A stretch of 64,000 nt of DNA from Mangrovimicrobium sp033283385 (lineage in GTDB: Bacteria > Pseudomonadota > Gammaproteobacteria > Pseudomonadales > Halieaceae), in NCBI GenBank assembly GCA_033283385.1, contig JAWMQQ010000001.1, forward strand, positions 2,542,001-2,606,000. Direction: 5' to 3'. How positions within the stretch are numbered: the stretch's first letter is position 1; each line of letters starts with the position of its first letter. Below, in pieces: positions 31,158-39,524 of the stretch. Both the position numbers and the translations under genes were made by a program. The notes under the pieces were generated by a model. That model saw only the letters and a program-made list of their open reading frames with translations, searched no databases and had not been told where the DNA came from.

Positions 31158-32291
31158 ATGAAAGAGACACTCAAGTTCTTTGCCTGGCCGGCGCTGGCGG
31201 GCCTGCTCGCCGCACTGCTGATTCTCGACCGCTGGGTGCTCCCGGCCGAAGGTGTGCGCGTGGAACGTGTCGGCGCCACCGAGAGCTACGCCCCGGCCGT
31301 CGACCGCGCGGCGCCGGCGGTGGTGAACATCTACACCGCCAAGCTGGTGAGCACCACCCCGGCAGTGCCGCTGTTGTCCCAGCGCCTGGCGCACCGCTTC
31401 TCGCGCCAGCGCATCGAGCGCTCCCTCGGCTCCGGCGTCATCATGGACAAGGAGGGACACATCCTCACCAATCACCACGTGATCGCCGGCGCCGACGCCA
31501 TCCAGGTGCTGCTGCACGATGGCCGAACCGCCAACGCGGTGGTGATCGGCAGCGACGCGGCCACCGACCTCGCGGTACTGAAGATCGACCTGCCCAACCT
31601 GGTCCCGGCCGAGGTCGCCGACTCCGACAAACTGCGCGTGGGCGACGTGGTCCTGGCCATCGGCAACCCGCTGGGCTTCGGCCACTCGGTCACCCAGGGC
31701 ATCGTCTCGGCGCTGGGACGCTGGGGCCTGCAACTGAACACCTACGAGGACTACATCCAGACCGATGCCATCATTCACCAGGGCAACTCCGGCGGCGCGC
31801 TGATCGACAGCCAGGGCCGCCTGGTGGGCATCAACACCCTGATCTACACCAACAGCGCCCAGACCGGCGCCGGCACCGGTATCGGCATCAGCCTTGCGAT
31901 CCCGGCCAACCTCGCCGACTACGTGATGCACGACCTGATCGACTACGGCGAGGTGATCCGCGGCTGGCTGGGGGTCAGCGTCGAGCCGGTGCGGCTGACC
32001 AGCGGCACCCAGAAGCAGGCCCTGCTGGTGGTTACGGTCGCCGACGCCAGCCCGGCCCAGCGCGCCGGCATCCTGCCGGGCGACGTCATCACCCACATCA
32101 ACGGCGACCCGGTCGTCGACGGCCGCCAGACCATGCACCAGATCGCCCGGCTGCGGCCCGGCGACGCCATCAGCATCTCGGTGCAGCGCGAGCAGCAGAG
32201 CCTCGAGTTGCGCGCCGTTGTCGGCGCACAGGGGCAGACCAGCCCGGCGGGGCAGCCGCAGCAATCACTGCAGGGATCTCAAGCGCCCTAG
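31158..32291 (+). CDS. degS: Periplasmic serine protease DegS/AlgW
   Basis: A 377-residue membrane-anchored trypsin-like protease. After the N-terminal anchor (FFAWPALAGLLAALLIL) the triad is in TNHHVI, ATDLAVLKI and GNSGGALID; one PDZ domain follows at about 270-360 (RGWLGVSVEPV, AQRAGILPGDVITHING). DegS cleaves the anti-sigma factor RseA/MucA on outer-membrane stress. One PDZ and an anchor separate it from DegP. Neighbouring hisD/hisG/ibaG match the algW locus of Pseudomonas, though hisC is missing here. The ATG at 31158 follows no strong ribosome site. Confidence 0.88.
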   Translation: MKETLKFFAWPALAGLLAALLILDRWVLPAEGVRVERVGATESYAPAVDRAAPAVVNIYTAKLVSTTPAVPLLSQRLAHRFSRQRIERSLGSGVIMDKEGHILTNHHVIAGADAIQVLLHDGRTANAVVIGSDAATDLAVLKIDLPNLVPAEVADSDKLRVGDVVLAIGNPLGFGHSVTQGIVSALGRWGLQLNTYEDYIQTDAIIHQGNSGGALIDSQGRLVGINTLIYTNSAQTGAGTGIGISLAIPANLADYVMHDLIDYGEVIRGWLGVSVEPVRLTSGTQKQALLVVTVADASPAQRAGILPGDVITHINGDPVVDGRQTMHQIARLRPGDAISISVQREQQSLELRAVVGAQGQTSPAGQPQQSLQGSQAP

Positions 32292-32332
32292 GTATCGACT
32301 TGTACGACGCGGCGCCTGGGAGCACTTCACCC

Positions 32333-32409
32333 GGTGAGCGGGCGTCACAGCGCCCAGCTTGTTCAAAAGCGTTTATATTCACCGCAGGGCGCTCTGACGC
32401 CCGCTCGCC
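32333..32409 (+). repeat. 77-bp hairpin element C1
   Basis: Arms 32333-32358 and 32384-32409 match at 23 of 26 positions, one difference being a possible T-G pair. Core 32359-32383 reads TTGTTCAAAAGC then GTTTATATTCACC. It faces C2 across 68 nt. Confidence 0.88.
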
Positions 32410-32477
32410 TCCCCCTGTGCGCGTTTTCACGTCGAGCCTTGCCTGCCTGGCACCGCCACTACACACCCGCGATGCGA

Positions 32478-32554
32478 GGCGTTTGCGCGGCAATGTGCCT
32501 CGCGGCGAACAAAAGCGCTCTTGAGCAAGCGAGGCACATTGCCGCGCGAACGCC
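32478..32554 (-). repeat. 77-bp hairpin element C2
   Basis: Arms 32478-32503 and 32529-32554 match at 25 of 26 positions. Core 32504-32528 reads GGCGAACAAAAGCGC then TCTTGAGCAA. The pair C1/C2 sits between the convergent genes degS and hisD, 23 nt from the hisD stop. Confidence 0.9.
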
Positions 32555-32577
32555 GGGAATGCCGCCGGAGCCTGGAT

Positions 32578-33876
32578 CTAGTCCTTGAGCCGAAGCTCCG
32601 CCGCCCGCGCGTGTGCCGTGAGCGACTCCCCGCGGGCAAGCGTGGACGCGATCCGGCCGAGCGACTGCACACCCGTATCCGAGCACATGATCACCGAGCT
32701 GCGCTTCTGGAAGTCGTAGACGCCCAGCGGTGAGAAGAAACGCGCGCTGCCGGCGGTGGGCAGCACGTGGTTGGGACCGGCGCAGTAGTCGCCGAGGGAT
32801 TCCGAAGTGTACGGGCCCATGAAGATGGCGCCAGCGTGGCGGATCGCAGGAAGCAGCGCTTCCGGGTCGGCCACCGACAACTCCAGGTGCTCCGGCGCCA
32901 GCCGGTTGCTGATGGCGACAGCGTCGTCGATGCTCGTGGTCTTGACCAGCGCGCCGCGGCCGGAAAGGGAGGCGCGGATGATCCCGGCGCGCTCCATCTG
33001 CGGCAGCAGCCGCTCCACCGATTCCGCCACGGCGTCGAGGTAGGCGGCGTCCGGGCACAGCAGGATGGCCTGGGCGTTCTCGTCGTGCTCGGCCTGTGAA
33101 AACAGGTCCATGGCGACCCAGTCCGGGTTGGTCCCGCCGTCGCAGATCACCAGCACCTCCGAGGGACCGGCGATCATGTCGATGCCCACCCGGCCGAAGA
33201 CCATGCGCTTGGCGGTAGCGACGTAGATGTTGCCGGGGCCGACGATCTTGTCCACCGCGGGAACGGTCTGTGTGCCGTGGGCCAGCGCTGCCACCGCCTG
33301 CGCGCCACCGATGGTAAATACCCGGTGCACGCCGGCGATACACGCCGCCGCCAGTACCAGTTCGTTGACCTCGCCGCGCGGCGTAGGCACCACCATGACG
33401 ATCTGCTCGACTCCGGCGACCTGGGCGGGGATGGCGTTCATCAACACCGAGGACGGGTAGCTGGCCTTGCCGCCGGGCACGTAGACCCCGGCGCTGGACA
33501 GGGCGGTGATCTGCTGGCCCAGCAGGTTGCCCGCCTCGTCCCGGTAGCGCCAGCTCTCCTGCAACTGGTGCTGGTGGTATTCGCGGATGCGAGCGGCGGC
33601 GGACTCCAGGGCGGCGCGCTGCGCGTCGGGGATGGACTCCAGCGCCGCCTGCAGGCGCTCCGCGCCCACCTCCAGCTGCGCCGCATCGCTCACCTCGACA
33701 CCGTCGAAGCGCGCCGTGTACTCGAGCAGGGCCTCGTCGCCGCGGCGGGCGACCGCCGCGATGATCTCCTGCACCGTCGCGGTGACGGCCTGGTCGTACT
33801 CCTCTTCCCAGGCGACCAGCTCGCGCAGTTGCGCGTCGAAGTCCGCGGAGGTGGAATCCAGTCGGCGCATTACCAT
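32578..33876 (-). CDS. hisD: Histidinol dehydrogenase
   Basis: A 432-residue enzyme making L-histidine from L-histidinol with NAD and zinc. Motifs include SAGVYVPGGKASYPSSVLMNAIPA, IDMIAGPSEVLVI and SAEHD-type SQAEHDENAQAILL. The catalytic His and Zn ligands are in APEHLEL. Two ATGs (33876 and 33870) are possible; MRRLDST is the likelier N-terminus. The gene begins within 2 nt of the hisG stop. Confidence 0.96.
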   Translation of the reverse strand: MVMRRLDSTSADFDAQLRELVAWEEEYDQAVTATVQEIIAAVARRGDEALLEYTARFDGVEVSDAAQLEVGAERLQAALESIPDAQRAALESAAARIREYHQHQLQESWRYRDEAGNLLGQQITALSSAGVYVPGGKASYPSSVLMNAIPAQVAGVEQIVMVVPTPRGEVNELVLAAACIAGVHRVFTIGGAQAVAALAHGTQTVPAVDKIVGPGNIYVATAKRMVFGRVGIDMIAGPSEVLVICDGGTNPDWVAMDLFSQAEHDENAQAILLCPDAAYLDAVAESVERLLPQMERAGIIRASLSGRGALVKTTSIDDAVAISNRLAPEHLELSVADPEALLPAIRHAGAIFMGPYTSESLGDYCAGPNHVLPTAGSARFFSPLGVYDFQKRSSVIMCSDTGVQSLGRIASTLARGESLTAHARAAELRLKD

Positions 33877-33877
33877 C

Positions 33878-34513
33878 TCAGGCCGCCTCCACCACGCTCG
33901 CCAGGTGATCGATGAGCGACTGGATGGCGCGGTAACTGGAGCGCATGGCGGCCTTGTTGACCACCAGGCGGGAACTGATACAGGCGATCTCCTCCAGCGG
34001 CTCCATGCCGTTGGCGCGCAGGGTATTGCCGGTGTCGACGATATCGACGATCAGGTCGGCGAGGTCCATCAGCGGCGCGAGTTCCATCGCGCCGTACAGC
34101 TTGATCAGCTCGACCTGTACGCCCTGGCGGGCGAAGTGTTCGCGCGCGATGTTGACGAACTTGGTGGCCACGCGAACACGTCCGCCGCCGTGCCGCCAGC
34201 CCACGCGCCCGGCGGTCATCAGCCGGCAGCGCGCAATGCCCAGGTCCAGCGGTTCGTAGAGCCCCTCGGCGCCGTGCTCCAGCAGTATGTCCTTGCCGAC
34301 CACGCCAACGTCCGCCGCGCCGTGGCGCACATAGGTGGGCACGTCGGTGCCGCGCAGGATCACCAGGCGCACGCCGGGCGCGGTGGTGTCGAACACCAGC
34401 TTGCGGCTCTTGTCCGGATCCTCCAGCGGCTCTATCCCGGCGCTGGCCAGCAGCGGCAGGGTCTCCTTGAGGATGCGCCCCTTGGTCAGGGCGATGGTGA
34501 TGCTTTCGTCCAT
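33878..34513 (-). CDS. hisG: ATP phosphoribosyltransferase, short form
   Basis: A 211-residue HisG, first step of histidine synthesis. Motifs are ITIALTKGRILKETLPLL, GAADVGVVGKDIL and the PRPP site LIVDIVDTGNTLRANGM. Short HisG needs the regulatory partner HisZ, which is not in the window. The start MDESITI at 34513 fits the family; upstream in-frame codons overlap ibaG. It lies 20 nt after ibaG. Confidence 0.95.
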   Translation of the reverse strand: MDESITIALTKGRILKETLPLLASAGIEPLEDPDKSRKLVFDTTAPGVRLVILRGTDVPTYVRHGAADVGVVGKDILLEHGAEGLYEPLDLGIARCRLMTAGRVGWRHGGGRVRVATKFVNIAREHFARQGVQVELIKLYGAMELAPLMDLADLIVDIVDTGNTLRANGMEPLEEIACISSRLVVNKAAMRSSYRAIQSLIDHLASVVEAA

Positions 34514-34533
34514 GCCAGGTCTCGCGCGGCCGT

Positions 34534-34773
34534 TCAGGCGCGCGCCTGCCATTCGGCGGGCGTGAAAGTGCGGATGTTCACGGCGTGGATGTCGCCGCTG
34601 GCGATTTCCTCGCCCAGCGCGCCGTACACCAGCTGCTGCTTTTTCACCGCACGCAGCCCGTCGAACACCTCGCCGATGGCGACGATGTCGTAGTGCGAGC
34701 CCTCCCCGGCGACGTGAAACTCACATTCCGGCAGGTGGGTCTGCAGCAGGGCCTTGACGGTCGCGGCGTCCAT
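34534..34773 (-). CDS. ibaG: BolA-family protein IbaG/YrbA
   Basis: A 79-residue BolA-like protein with the conserved HYDIVAIGEVFDGLRAVKKQQLVYGALGEEIASGDIHAVNIRTFTP. BolA proteins pair with monothiol glutaredoxins to bind an iron-sulfur cluster. In most relatives it is followed by murA; here hisG follows directly. Confidence 0.93.
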   Translation of the reverse strand: MDAATVKALLQTHLPECEFHVAGEGSHYDIVAIGEVFDGLRAVKKQQLVYGALGEEIASGDIHAVNIRTFTPAEWQARA

Positions 34774-34885
34774 AATCGTCTCCAGTACGGTGGTCGCAAA
34801 ACAAGCGCGCCCCCGGACATGGGCCGGGGACAGGGAAGCGGCATTTTAGGAAAAATCCGGCGCGATAGCGACATCGCCGGCGCGA

Positions 34886-35554
34886 TCATTTCTTGACGTC
34901 GTCCTCGGAGACGCTCCAGTTGGCGATCACCTCGTCGAGGTTGCCGTCATAGCTGCGGGCGGAGGCCTGGAACTGGTTGCGGTAAATCTCACCCAGGTTG
35001 ACGCTCTCGATGATCATGTTGCGCAGCTTCCACTCGTGGTTGGACTCCCTGGCCATCTGGTAATAGACGACATAGGGCTGGGCGTTGTCGGACACGATCA
35101 GCTGCTTGACGGTGGCCTGCGGCCGGCTCGCCTCGTCCGGCGCGGGCTGGGAGATGTCGATGCGCGAGCCGCCGAAGGCCAGCAGACCCTTGCCGTAGGT
35201 GCGGACCAGCCCGGTACGCATGACCTCGGTAAAGCGGTCCAACTGCTCGCGCAGCTTCGCGCGGCCGGCCTCGTCCAGCGAACGGTAGCGCTCGCTGCTG
35301 GCATAGGGGCCCATCACGCCGCGGGCGAAGCCGCGAAAGTCCACCACAGAGTCGAGAATCGTCTGGATCTGCGAGTAGAAGCGATCCGGGTCCTTGTCGA
35401 CATAGGACTGTGCATCGCGCACTACGTCCATCACTTCCTCCGTGGTCTTGCGCACGACATCCTGTGCGGTAACCCCGCCGCCCTCATTGGCGCTTGCCAG
35501 CGAAGCGCACAGCAACAAACCCAGCAACCAGGCAAACTTGAAACGAAAACCCAT
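34886..35554 (-). CDS. mlaC: Periplasmic phospholipid-binding protein MlaC
   Basis: A 222-residue exported protein with signal peptide FKFAWLLGLLLCASLASA. It has the MlaC/Ttg2D segments VVDFRGFARGVMGPYA and VRTYGKGLLAFGG. It carries phospholipids between the outer membrane and the MlaFEDB ABC complex. None of mlaF, mlaE, mlaD or mlaB is beside it, which is unusual. It is followed by ibaG after 112 nt and is divergent from yrbG. Confidence 0.92.
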   Translation of the reverse strand: MGFRFKFAWLLGLLLCASLASANEGGGVTAQDVVRKTTEEVMDVVRDAQSYVDKDPDRFYSQIQTILDSVVDFRGFARGVMGPYASSERYRSLDEAGRAKLREQLDRFTEVMRTGLVRTYGKGLLAFGGSRIDISQPAPDEASRPQATVKQLIVSDNAQPYVVYYQMARESNHEWKLRNMIIESVNLGEIYRNQFQASARSYDGNLDEVIANWSVSEDDVKK

Positions 35555-35738
35555 GTGTAATCCCCACTGGATGAATTACTACTACTAACGGTTGTGACGG
35601 CCTGTATAATCCGCCCTTGGCAATCAGCTGAGCGACCCCGAAGGGGAGCGTGCCGCTGCGTCTGGTTTGTGACATCAGCCTTGCTCCCGCGGTTCCAGAC
35701 CACAGCGCGGCGCATACTTTAACAGGAAATATCTCTCT

Positions 35739-36713
35739 ATGCTGTTAGCGGCCGCCACCATTCTGGTCGGCTTTATCATCCTTATCTGGAGTGCGGACCT
35801 GTTCGTGGCGGGCGCAGCTTCCATTGCCGAGAATATGGGGATGTCCCCCATCGTCATTGGCCTGACGATCGTCTCCCTGGGCACTTCCGCGCCCGAGGTC
35901 CTGGTGTCCATTACCGCATCCATGTCGGGCGCGGGCAGCCTCGCCATCGGCAATGCGATCGGATCCAACATCGCCAATATCGGCCTGGTGCTGGGCATCA
36001 CCGTGCTGATCGCACCGCTCATGGTGCACGGCAGCTGCATGAAGAAAGAGATGCCGGTACTGCTGCTGGTGAGCTTCGGCACCGGCGCGCTGATCATCGA
36101 TGACGACCTCTCCAGGATCGACGCCTGGCTGATGGTGGGCACGCTGGCCCTGCTCATCGTGTTCATGCTGCGCACGCAACAGAAGGACGAGGTGCTGGTC
36201 GGCGAAGCCGAGGAGGAATACCTGCCACACCTCACCCCGGCGCGCGCCTGGGTCACATTCGCCATCGGCCTGGCCCTGCTCATCGGCAGTTCGCGCATGC
36301 TGGTCTGGGGCGCGGTGGAGATCGCATCGACCCTGGGCGTCTCGGAGCTGATCATCGGCCTGACCATCGTCGCCGTGGGCACCAGCCTGCCGGAACTCGC
36401 GGCCACCGTCGCCAGCGCGATGCGCGGGCACACCGAGATCGCGCTGGGCAATGTCATCGGCTCCAATATGTTCAACCTGCTGGTGGTGATGGCGATCCCG
36501 GGCATCTTCGGCGACGCCGGGCTCGACCACTCGGTACTCACCCGCGACTACCCCACCATGCTCGGCCTCACCGTGCTGCTCGCCCTGGCGATCCTCGTCA
36601 GCCGACGGCGCAGCCGCTCGATGGACGGGCAGGCCTATGTCGGGCGCACCGTCGGGGTGTTGTTAGTCACTTCCTACGCGCTGTATTATTACTGGTTATA
36701 TGTCAGCCTCTGA
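35739..36713 (+). CDS. yrbG: Sodium/calcium exchanger family protein YrbG
   Basis: A 324-residue inner-membrane protein with ten predicted helices in two inverted halves. Each half carries the exchanger signature: GLTIVSLGTSAPEVLVS, and later GLTIVAVGTSLPELAATV; GNAIGSNIANIGLVLG and GNVIGSNMFNLLVVM follow them. The usual place of yrbG is just before kdsD, as here. The physiological ion is not certain. Confidence 0.94.
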   Translation: MLLAAATILVGFIILIWSADLFVAGAASIAENMGMSPIVIGLTIVSLGTSAPEVLVSITASMSGAGSLAIGNAIGSNIANIGLVLGITVLIAPLMVHGSCMKKEMPVLLLVSFGTGALIIDDDLSRIDAWLMVGTLALLIVFMLRTQQKDEVLVGEAEEEYLPHLTPARAWVTFAIGLALLIGSSRMLVWGAVEIASTLGVSELIIGLTIVAVGTSLPELAATVASAMRGHTEIALGNVIGSNMFNLLVVMAIPGIFGDAGLDHSVLTRDYPTMLGLTVLLALAILVSRRRSRSMDGQAYVGRTVGVLLVTSYALYYYWLYVSL

Positions 36714-36729
36714 TCCAGGGCCCGCAACC

Positions 36730-37710
36730 ATGGCGGACCAACCGTCTCCCAGCTTTACCGAATCCGCACTGCGCACCATCGACATGGAAGCGCAGGCCAT
36801 TGCTGCGCTCGCGCAACGCATCGGCGCAGAATTCGAACACGCCTGCGAATTGCTGTTGGCCTGCAAGGGCCGCGTGATCGTCACCGGCATGGGCAAATCG
36901 GGCCACATCGCCCGCAAGATCGCCGCGACGCTGGCGAGCACCGGCACCCCGGCGTTTTTCGTGCACCCCGGCGAGGCCAGCCACGGCGACATGGGCATGA
37001 TCACCCCCGACGATGTGGTGATCGCCCTGTCCAACAGTGGCGAAGTCTCCGAGGTCGTCACCCTGCTGCCGCTGCTCAAGCGCATGGGCTCGGGCTTGAT
37101 CGCAATGACCGGCAACGCCGGCTCCACCCTGGGCCGCGCGGCGGACGCGCACCTGGACGCCGGCGTCGAGACCGAAGCCTGCCCGCTGGATCTCGCGCCC
37201 ACCTCCAGCACCACCGCGGCGCTGGTGATGGGCGACGCCCTGGCCATCGCCCTGCTGGAGTCCCGCGGCTTTACCGCCGAGGACTTCGCCTTCTCCCACC
37301 CCGGCGGCGCGCTGGGCAAGAAGCTGTTGCTGAAGGTTGAAAACGTCATGCGCGGCGGCGAGGCCATCCCCGTCGTGGGCGAGTCCACGATGCTGGCCGA
37401 GGCGCTGCTGGAGATCAGCCGCAAGGGCTTCGGCATGACCACCGTCAACGACGCTAACGGCAAGCTGGTCGGCGTGTTCACCGACGGCGACCTGCGCCGC
37501 ACCCTGGACGAGCGGGTGGATATCAACACCACCCCAATCTCCGCACTGATGTCGCGCCACGCCAAGACCGTCGGGCCCGGCATGCTGGCGGCGGAAGCGC
37601 TGCGCATCATGGAGGAGAACGAGATCACCTCGCTGGTCGTGGTCGATGACGACGGCGACACCTGCGGCGTCCTGCACCTGATGCACCTGCTGCACGCGGG
37701 AATTGCCTGA
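36730..37710 (+). CDS. kdsD: Arabinose-5-phosphate isomerase (Kdo synthesis)
   Basis: A 326-residue enzyme converting ribulose-5-phosphate to arabinose-5-phosphate. The SIS domain covers about 20-200 (GRVIVTGMGKSGHIARKIAATLASTGTPAFFVHPGEASHGDMG), and two CBS domains fill the rest. The alternative start at 36700 would overlap yrbG by 14 nt and add ten residues. It leads the kdsD-kdsC-lptC-lptA-lptB-rpoN run. Confidence 0.95.
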   Translation: MADQPSPSFTESALRTIDMEAQAIAALAQRIGAEFEHACELLLACKGRVIVTGMGKSGHIARKIAATLASTGTPAFFVHPGEASHGDMGMITPDDVVIALSNSGEVSEVVTLLPLLKRMGSGLIAMTGNAGSTLGRAADAHLDAGVETEACPLDLAPTSSTTAALVMGDALAIALLESRGFTAEDFAFSHPGGALGKKLLLKVENVMRGGEAIPVVGESTMLAEALLEISRKGFGMTTVNDANGKLVGVFTDGDLRRTLDERVDINTTPISALMSRHAKTVGPGMLAAEALRIMEENEITSLVVVDDDGDTCGVLHLMHLLHAGIA

Positions 37711-37715
37711 ACACG

Positions 37716-38237
37716 ATGACTGATCCGCAGGCGACGGCGCGCAAACTCAGGCTGCTGGCCCTGGACGTGGACGGTGTTCTCACCGATGGCCGCATCCAGT
37801 ACAGCTCCGGCGGCGAGGAACTGAAGAGCTTCAACATCAAGGACGGCCTGGGCATCAAGCTGCTGCAGCGCGACGGCATCGAGGTCGCCATCATCACCGG
37901 CCGCAACTCGCCGATGGTGCAGCGCCGCGCCGACGAACTGGGCATCGCTGAAATCGTGCAGGGCCGCGAGGACAAACTGTCCGCCCTGCGCGAGCTGTGC
38001 GATGCCCGCGGCATCGCACCCGGCGACTGCGCCTACATGGGCGACGACCTGCCCGACCTCTCCGCCGTGCGCGCCGCGGGACTCGGCCTGGCCCCGGGCG
38101 ACGCGGTGGCGGCGCTGCGCGAGGCGGCGGATTACACCTGCGCCGCCGCGGGCGGTGCGGGCGCGGTGCGCGAGGCATGCGAATATATCCTGCGGCTGCG
38201 CGGTTCACTGGATGCACTGATCGGGGAATTCGCCTGA
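37716..38237 (+). CDS. kdsC: Kdo-8-phosphate phosphatase
   Basis: A 173-residue HAD phosphatase. The nucleophile is in LLALDVDGVLTDG; the later motifs are IITGRNS and YMGDDLPDLSAV. It completes Kdo by removing phosphate from Kdo-8-P. It begins 5 nt after kdsD and its stop overlaps the lptC ATG (TGATG). Confidence 0.96.
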   Translation: MTDPQATARKLRLLALDVDGVLTDGRIQYSSGGEELKSFNIKDGLGIKLLQRDGIEVAIITGRNSPMVQRRADELGIAEIVQGREDKLSALRELCDARGIAPGDCAYMGDDLPDLSAVRAAGLGLAPGDAVAALREAADYTCAAAGGAGAVREACEYILRLRGSLDALIGEFA

Positions 38238-38794
38238 TGTCGCGCCCGCTGCTGCAGGCGCTGCTGGCGATGGGGCTGTTGCTGCTGGCCAGCTACTACT
38301 GGGGGCCCGGCAGTATCGGCGACGCGGACCGCGCGAGCGGCGAGCGGCGCAAGAACCTGCCGAATTCCTACATGGACACGGTCCGCTCGCTCAGCTTCAC
38401 CGACAACGGCCAGCTCGCCGATGTGCTGGAAGCCCTGCACGTGGAGCAGTTCGGCAAGCACGGTTACGCGCTGCTCACCCAACCACGCTTTTACTCCCAC
38501 AGCCGCGACAACCGCACCTGGTCGGCCAGCGCCGACCGCGGCCGCTATGAGGAGGGCCGGCAGCGCCTGCTGTTGCGCCAGCACGTGGTGCTGGACCACG
38601 ACCAGACCCGCACCCATATGGAAACCCCCAGCCTGGATATCCAGCTCGACACCAGCGTGGCGAGCACCCGCAGCGAGGTCAGGATCAACCAGGGGGAGAA
38701 TCGCACGCGCGCCAGCGGTATGATTGCCCGCCTGGGCGAGGAGACCATCGCACTTGGACCGAACGTGGAGAGTACCTATGTCATGTCGCGCTAG
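38237..38794 (+). CDS. lptC: LPS export protein LptC
   Basis: A 185-residue bitopic inner-membrane protein: one N-terminal helix (LLQALLAMGLLLLASYYW) and a periplasmic beta-jellyroll. It receives LPS from LptB2FG and hands it to LptA. The sequence is diverged, but position and architecture are decisive. It overlaps lptA by 17 nt. Confidence 0.92.
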   Translation: MSRPLLQALLAMGLLLLASYYWGPGSIGDADRASGERRKNLPNSYMDTVRSLSFTDNGQLADVLEALHVEQFGKHGYALLTQPRFYSHSRDNRTWSASADRGRYEEGRQRLLLRQHVVLDHDQTRTHMETPSLDIQLDTSVASTRSEVRINQGENRTRASGMIARLGEETIALGPNVESTYVMSR

Positions 38795-39524
38795 CTGGAC
38801 GACAGCCTGCCTCACCGGCCTGCTGTCGCTGTCGGCCCTGCTGGCCGTTCCCGCGCAGGCACTGCCCGGCGACCGCGACCAGCCGATCCGCATCGAGGCG
38901 GATTCCGCCCTGCGCGACGAGAACCAGGGGTTCACCCGCTACGACGGCAACGTCAAGCTGGACCAGGGCAGCCTGCACATCGAGGCGGACGAACTCACCG
39001 TGCACCACACCGGCGAGGATGCGAAGAAAATCGAGGCCCGCGGCCGCCCGGCGACCATGCGCCAGCAGCCCGACCCGGACAAGGGCGTGGTGACCGCAAG
39101 CGCCCGGACCATCGTCTATTTCCGCGACGAGGCGCGGGTGGAATTGCGCGAGGACGCCAGCATCGTGCAGGACGGTTCCACCGTCAACGGCGACATGATC
39201 GATTACCTGATCGACCAGAAGCTGGTAAAGGCCGAATCGAAAAAGGGTGAGGACTCCAACCGGGTGCAGGTAGTGATCCCGGCGCAGACGGTGCAGCAGG
39301 CCGAGACCAACCGCAATGCGACGAAGACTCGCGACCCCAACCAGCCCGCGGCGACTGACCCCAACCAGCCCGCGGCAACCGATCCCAACCGGCCGGAGGT
39401 CGCCGATCCAAACGCGCCGGAGGCAGCCGATCCCAACCAGCCGGTCACGGGCGATCCGAACCAGCCGCAGGCGGCAGACCCCAACCCGGTGGAGGCCGCC
39501 GATGGCACAGCTGGTAGCCAGTAA
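38778..39524 (+). CDS. lptA: LPS transport periplasmic protein LptA with repetitive C-terminal tail
   Basis: A 248-residue LptA with signal peptide (LTGLLSLSALLAVPAQA). The OstA/jellyroll domain spans about 30-165 (DQPIRIEADSALRDENQGFTRY, GSLHIEADELTVH, GSTVNGDMIDYLIDQ). From residue 186 seven octapeptides of the type DPNQPAAT follow (39333-39500), making it about 60 residues longer than E. coli LptA. The tail is probably disordered. It begins in the 3' end of lptC and ends 23 nt inside lptB. Confidence 0.93.
   Translation: MSCRASWTTACLTGLLSLSALLAVPAQALPGDRDQPIRIEADSALRDENQGFTRYDGNVKLDQGSLHIEADELTVHHTGEDAKKIEARGRPATMRQQPDPDKGVVTASARTIVYFRDEARVELREDASIVQDGSTVNGDMIDYLIDQKLVKAESKKGEDSNRVQVVIPAQTVQQAETNRNATKTRDPNQPAATDPNQPAATDPNRPEVADPNAPEAADPNQPVTGDPNQPQAADPNPVEAADGTAGSQ
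39333..39500 (+). repeat. 7 x 24-bp coding repeat in lptA
   Basis: Seven imperfect 24-bp units encode DPN(Q/R/A/P)Pxxx octapeptides. DPN is invariant in all seven. Codons vary between units (GACCCC, GATCCC, GATCCA, GATCCG), so the repeats are old or under selection at the protein level. The lptB ribosome site (GGTGGAGG) lies in the last unit. Confidence 0.88.

Noticed and set aside
22613..32554. Hairpin clusters as CRISPR arrays or integron attC sites
   Set aside because: There are no direct repeats with equal-length unique spacers and no cas genes. attC sites keep conserved ends with RYYYAAC/GTTRRRY and variable loops; here the loop is constant and the stems vary.
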